Shown here piece after piece: positions 60,725 through 64,000 of a DNA stretch of 64,000 nucleotides; position 1 is the first letter of the stretch, and each line of letters starts with the position of its first letter. The stretch is taken from positions 186,001 through 250,000 of the forward strand of contig NZ_BMNC01000006.1 in NCBI RefSeq assembly GCF_014646255.1. Direction: 5' to 3'. Origin of the DNA: Lentzea pudingi. Lineage in GTDB: Bacteria; Actinomycetota; Actinomycetes; Mycobacteriales; Pseudonocardiaceae. The position numbers and the translations under genes are program-made. Under the pieces are notes generated by a model. It was not told where the DNA came from and made no database searches. It was given only the letters and a program-made list of their open reading frames with translations.

Positions 60725-61471
60725 GTGCACAACACTTTGCCGTTTCCCGACCTGCTGCGACTGATCGAGGAACGGACCGCCGCCTTCTGCGCCGCCATCG
60801 GCTCAGCCCCAGATCTCGGCGCGCCGGTGCCGAGCTGCCCGGGCTGGACGCTCTACGACCTGGTCCAGCACCTGGGCGACGGCCGCCGCAAGTGGGCGGA
60901 GATCGTCGCGGCGGGCCCAGCCGACGCTCCCCCGGTCCGCACACCGGTCACAGCGCCACGCGAGGACCTGGTGGCATGGATGACGGAGTCGTCACGACTG
61001 CTGGTCGAGGCGCTGGAGGAGTCGGGCCCGGACCGCGGCTGCTGGGCGTGGTGGAGCGACTTCCAGTCGCCCAGGACCACCGGCACCGCCGCCCGCCACC
61101 AGCTACAAGAGATCGCCGTCCACACCTACGACGCGCAACTCACCATCGGCGCTCCGCAGCCGCTGCCGAGCGAGGTGGCGCTCGACGGCGTCCACGAGTT
61201 CCAGACGACCTGCGTCGCCACGACGTCCCCTTGGCCGCACAAGCCCGCGATCGTCGACTACCACACCACCGAGGGCCACTCCTGGCGCGTAGCGCTGGAC
61301 GCCGAAGGCGCGCGGGTGATCGAGGACGGCGAAGGCGCGGCCGACGCGTCCCTCACCGGCACGGCGAGCGACCTGGTCCTGTCCTTCTACTGCCGCAAGC
61401 CGACGAGCGCACTGCAGCCGAAGGGCGACGAGCAGGTGTTCGCCGGGCTCATCGCCTGGGAGCCGGCCTAG
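60725..61471 (+). CDS. MDMPI/DinB-fold protein (TIGR03083 type)
   Basis: 248 residues. The N-terminal four-helix metal-binding domain (about 1-160) has VPSCPGWTLYDLVQHLGDGRRKW and the second metal site in HQLQEIAVHTYDAQLTIG; the C-terminal domain (about 165-248) is the sterol-carrier-like MDMPI_C. Relatives include mycothiol-dependent maleylpyruvate isomerase. GTG at 60725; the perfect palindrome lies just upstream. A hairpin terminator follows 31 bases after the stop. Confidence 0.88.
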   Translation: MHNTLPFPDLLRLIEERTAAFCAAIGSAPDLGAPVPSCPGWTLYDLVQHLGDGRRKWAEIVAAGPADAPPVRTPVTAPREDLVAWMTESSRLLVEALEESGPDRGCWAWWSDFQSPRTTGTAARHQLQEIAVHTYDAQLTIGAPQPLPSEVALDGVHEFQTTCVATTSPWPHKPAIVDYHTTEGHSWRVALDAEGARVIEDGEGAADASLTGTASDLVLSFYCRKPTSALQPKGDEQVFAGLIAWEPA

Positions 61472-61502
61472 TCACGCCAAGCGGGCCGACCGGTGAAGGC
61501 AC

Positions 61503-61536
61503 GCCCCGCGCAGCTCGTCAGCGCGCTGCACGGGGC
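61503..61536. terminator. Hairpin terminator between convergent genes
   Basis: Arms GCCCCGCGCAGC / GCTGCACGGGGC with one mismatch and a 10-base loop, between the MDMPI gene (ends 61471) and the unknown minus-strand gene (ends 61553). Confidence 0.8.
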
Positions 61537-61552
61537 CTGCCGGTCCTTCTGA

Positions 61553-63178
61553 TCAGCAGAAGCCGACCGTCGTCGGACGGTGGACGAGGCCCAGTCGCGC
61601 GGCCATGGCCGCGCTGTCGCGACCTACCATCCCGACCGTCTCCTTCGGGTCTGAGGCGCACAACATCGCGATGACGTCGTCCGCGACCGCCTCCGGATCG
61701 CGGCCGGCGGCGTTGATGCCGAGCCGGAACGTCACCGACGGTTCGTCCCACGACGCGTCTGCGGGGTGGGTGAAGTCCAGGACGGCGGCGTCGTGGACGT
61801 CTCGCGCGCTGTGGCAGTGGCCGGGGCCGCAGTCCCAGCGCCCCAGGACCGTCGGATCCGCTCGCAGCCGCCGCTCGACCAGCCGCGCCACCGTCCGCGC
61901 CGGCCATTCCCAGCCGCGGTCGAACTCCGCCCGCTCCACCTCGTGGTCGTACTCGGCGGCGTCGAAGCGGAACTCGCCCGGCAGCCGGTCAGGTCGCATG
62001 TCCCAGCGCCAGTCCTTCCACACGACTTCCGCGCCCTCACGCACGATCGTGACGTACAGGTTCGTACCGTCGTAGTCGTCGAGCAGGATCTCCCTCGGCT
62101 GGTTCTCGGCCCGGAGCCTGCCGCCGTCGACCACCCGTTCCGACGGCCCGGAGAACCCACCCTGGAACAGCGCCGCGTACAGCGGTGTGCCGTCGATGAA
62201 GACCCTGGCTTCTACGCCACCCGTGGGTTCCGGCGCGTGCGACACGATCCGCACCGCGAACCTGTTCAACGGCGTGCGCAGTCCGGCCAGTTCGCGAAGC
62301 ACCCAGGCCGCGCGACCGTCGCGTGCCGCTTCACGTTCCAGCAGGTCCCTCCAGCCTTCGAGCACGTTCCCGATCTCGGCCACCAGGCCGTCACGCAGGC
62401 CGCGCACCGCGACGGCCGCGTGACCGGACACGAGTTCCTCCGCCAGAGAGCAGAGCTGCACGGCACGGTCCACTGTGGCCGGTCGTCGAGCGGCGAGCGA
62501 CACCCAGCGCCGCAGGGCGGTCGTGTCGTGCGGGTAGTAGCCGAACTCGGAGGACAGGTAGTAGTGGCACATGCGGAACAGGCGTTGCCCGATGTGGTCC
62601 CACAGCGCGTCGTCCACGTGCGTTCGATCGAGCAACGCACGGAGTTCGTGCTTGCCCGCACGCTGACGCACGTGCGTCATGTAACCCGAGGAGTTCCTGC
62701 ACGCCCAGCCGCGGACGTCCGGGTCCGGGTGCCCTCTCAAGGCGTCGCCCACCTCACCGCGGACACCGGGTGACCGGTCAGCGACCCACACGGCGTCGGT
62801 CTCGGCGCCGGGAATCGCCAGCAGCACGCGACAGGCCTGTGACGAGGCGAAGTTCAGCAGTCCGAGCGTCCTGACCATGGGCACGTCGTCCGGGCGGGCA
62901 TGACCGGTCAGCAACCCGAGCCCGAGGAGAACCGCGCGCTGGTCCGTGCTGGTGATCAACTGTCTGGCCGTGGCCGTCAGCCGCGGCGACGGCAGGGGGC
63001 TGAGGTCACGCAGCACGGCTCTCACGTCGTAGTCGTAGAACGCGAGTCGCGTGCACCTGTCGTGCAGAGTTCCGGCTGACAGAGCCGGGTCGGTGAAGAA
63101 GTCCCGCAGCAATGCGGTCAGCGCCTGTCGACGTTCTTCGGACCCCACGTCGAGGAGGTCCGGCCACACGCCGCTCAC
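61553..63178 (-). CDS. Unknown protein with HEAT-like N-terminal half
   Basis: 541 residues, soluble, no family I recognise. The N-terminal ~320 residues look like irregular helical (HEAT/ARM-type) repeats: LLRDFFTDPALSA, VRAVLRDLSPLPSP, DPDVRGWACRNSSGY and VDRAVQLCSLAEELVSGH. The C-terminal ~220 residues are a beta-rich/mixed domain (IDGTPLYAALFQGGF, YVTIVREGAEVVWKDWRWDMRP) with a Cys/His cluster CGPGHCHSARDVHDAA that might bind a metal. GTG start at 63178 overlaps the stop of a possible 11-codon leader ORF (GTGA). Similar helical-repeat proteins are seen in other actinomycetes, but the role is unknown. Confidence 0.7.
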   Translation of the reverse strand: MSGVWPDLLDVGSEERRQALTALLRDFFTDPALSAGTLHDRCTRLAFYDYDVRAVLRDLSPLPSPRLTATARQLITSTDQRAVLLGLGLLTGHARPDDVPMVRTLGLLNFASSQACRVLLAIPGAETDAVWVADRSPGVRGEVGDALRGHPDPDVRGWACRNSSGYMTHVRQRAGKHELRALLDRTHVDDALWDHIGQRLFRMCHYYLSSEFGYYPHDTTALRRWVSLAARRPATVDRAVQLCSLAEELVSGHAAVAVRGLRDGLVAEIGNVLEGWRDLLEREAARDGRAAWVLRELAGLRTPLNRFAVRIVSHAPEPTGGVEARVFIDGTPLYAALFQGGFSGPSERVVDGGRLRAENQPREILLDDYDGTNLYVTIVREGAEVVWKDWRWDMRPDRLPGEFRFDAAEYDHEVERAEFDRGWEWPARTVARLVERRLRADPTVLGRWDCGPGHCHSARDVHDAAVLDFTHPADASWDEPSVTFRLGINAAGRDPEAVADDVIAMLCASDPKETVGMVGRDSAAMAARLGLVHRPTTVGFC

Positions 63179-63210
63179 CGGGCGGAGAAGAACTCGATTC
63201 GCTTGATCAT
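63175..63210 (-). CDS. Possible 11-residue leader ORF
   Basis: ATG to TGA encoding MIKRIEFFSAR, ending in a GTGA overlap with the downstream 541-residue gene. It could feed ribosomes to the next start, or it may be chance. Alternatively, the true gene begins in this frame by an undetected shift. Confidence 0.2.
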   Translation of the reverse strand: MIKRIEFFSAR

Positions 63211-63277
63211 GCTCCGACCATAGCCGACGCGACAGCCCGACGCCCCAGTTGAGGCATCGGGCCCGCCAGAAGGCCTG

Positions 63278-63838
63278 TCAGGCGGCTTTCAGGCCGTCCG
63301 GCGTCTCCTCGTGCCGAATCCCGCACTCGGGACACGAGAGATCATCTGAGAGCCGCGCACCGCAGGCGCAGACCCAGCCCTTCACGACCGCCGGGTTCCC
63401 AGCCACGAACGCATGCGCGGGCACCGAGCGAGTCACCACCGCACCGGCCGCCGCGAACGCGTGCTCGCCGATCACCGTGCCGCACACCACGACCGCACCA
63501 GCACCCAAAGTCGCCCCACGGCGCACCAAGGTGGTCTCCAGCGCGTCACCGACCTTCTTGACGTGCGCACGGGGCCGCAGGTCGTTGGTGAACAACACGT
63601 TCGGCCCGAGGAACACGTCGTCCTCGCACGTGACCCCGTCGAAGACGAGAGTCCCGTTCTTGACCGTCACGTTGTTGCCCAGCACCGCGCGCGACTCGAC
63701 GAACGCGCCGTCGCAGATGTTGCAGTCACGGCCGATGCGCGCCCCTGGCAGCACGTGTGCGAACGCCCACACGCGCGTGCCGTCGCCGACGTCGTCTGAC
63801 TCGCACAGGCCGTGCGGGTGCACGCGGACGCCGGTCAT
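63278..63838 (-). CDS. Hexapeptide-repeat N-acetyltransferase (WbpD/WlbB-like)
   Basis: 186 residues. Left-handed beta-helix hexapeptide repeats span about 8-155 (VGDGTRVWAFAHVLPGARIGRDCNICDGAFVE, GNNVTVKNGTLVFDGVTCEDDVFLGPNV). A C-terminal zinc-ribbon-like CxCG...CPECG (about 158-175) is also present in WbpD-type enzymes. This family acetylates the 3-amino group of UDP-2-acetamido-3-amino sugars (glucuronates). The ATG overlaps the aminotransferase stop (ATGA), as expected for a WbpE-WbpD pair. Confidence 0.88.
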   Translation of the reverse strand: MTGVRVHPHGLCESDDVGDGTRVWAFAHVLPGARIGRDCNICDGAFVESRAVLGNNVTVKNGTLVFDGVTCEDDVFLGPNVLFTNDLRPRAHVKKVGDALETTLVRRGATLGAGAVVVCGTVIGEHAFAAAGAVVTRSVPAHAFVAGNPAVVKGWVCACGARLSDDLSCPECGIRHEETPDGLKAA

Positions 63839-64000
63839 CAGAGCGCTGCCTTCAGCGCCTCGACGACGCGGGCCTGCTGCGCCTCGGTGATCTCCGGGAA
63901 CAGCGGCAGCGACAGGATCTCCGCGGCCGAGGTCTCCGCCACCGGGAACGAGCCCGGCAAACCAGCGAACGCGCCGGTCTTGTGCAGCGGCGTCGGGTAG
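63838..64000 (-). CDS. DegT/DnrJ/EryC1-type sugar aminotransferase, 3' end
   Basis: Only the last 53 residues are inside the window: YPTPLHKTGAFAGLPGSFPVAETSAAEILSLPLFPEITEAQQARVVEALKAAL, written here in part. The YPxPLH...FPVAE...LSLPLFPE pattern is the C-terminal signature of PLP-dependent sugar aminotransferases (WecE/WbpE/DegT). The gene runs off the right edge. Together with the acetyltransferase it points to a 3-amino-3-deoxy sugar for the surface polysaccharide. Confidence 0.9.
   Translation of the reverse strand, partial: YPTPLHKTGAFAGLPGSFPVAETSAAEILSLPLFPEITEAQQARVVEALKAAL

Noticed and set aside
1..64000. tRNA, rRNA, CRISPR array, complete insertion sequence, prophage or origin
   Set aside because: No such element was seen when scanning intergenic regions; the only transposase-like gene is truncated.

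Overview
The window is about 70% G+C, uses many GTG starts, and carries families typical of actinomycetes: an XRE/DUF5753 + DUF397 pair, a DUF222-HNH protein, a PptT/PptH-type pair, an LysG/LysE pair and a DUF3516 helicase. The overall style suggests a Pseudonocardiales soil actinomycete (Lentzea/Saccharothrix-like). The genus is inference; no rRNA or tRNA gene is visible.

Layout. 1-9.6 kb: 3' part of a GH95-like glycosidase, a PLP decarboxylase, a MarR regulator divergent from a glutamine-synthetase-like enzyme, a DUF3516 helicase, and an unknown protein built of three tandem units. 9.8-14.1 kb: one operon with a LytTR response regulator, a small membrane protein, an ActP/MctC-like symporter and a LytS-like kinase. 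14.1-20 kb: a truncated IS5-type transposase domain behind a Pro/Arg-rich extension, a PptH-PptT-like pair, a GCS2-type ligase and a secreted CBM-Fn3-GH5 cellulase. 20-24.2 kb: a tightly coupled operon of MoxR ATPase, VWA/metallopeptidase, DUF3800 protein and methyltransferase. 24.2-28.7 kb: a condensation-domain fragment behind an IdeR/DtxR-type iron box, small housekeeping genes, and the LysG/LysE pair with its operator.

28.7-33.3 kb: a cobalamin riboswitch precedes nrdA-nrdB. The NrdB residues match the class Ic (Mn/Fe, Phe instead of radical Tyr) type. idi and a divergent orphan MbtH-like gene follow. 33.3-42.6 kb: mostly single genes or pairs (YVTN propeller, GNAT, sigma factor + anti-sigma-like protein, Ser/Thr kinase, CorA, enoyl-CoA hydratase, beta-helix lipoprotein, SLATT-like protein, PIG-L deacetylase).

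42.6-58.3 kb is an exopolysaccharide locus: UDP-sugar dehydrogenase, several glycosyltransferases (one a two-domain fusion), an AsnB-like amidotransferase, an MFS transporter, a Wzx-like flippase, a Wzz-like protein and a Wzy/ligase-like protein. No priming glycosyltransferase is visible. An XRE/DUF397 pair, an SOS-boxed DUF222-HNH gene and an unknown 541-residue protein follow. The right edge holds a hexapeptide acetyltransferase and the end of a sugar aminotransferase, which again point to cell-surface sugar synthesis.
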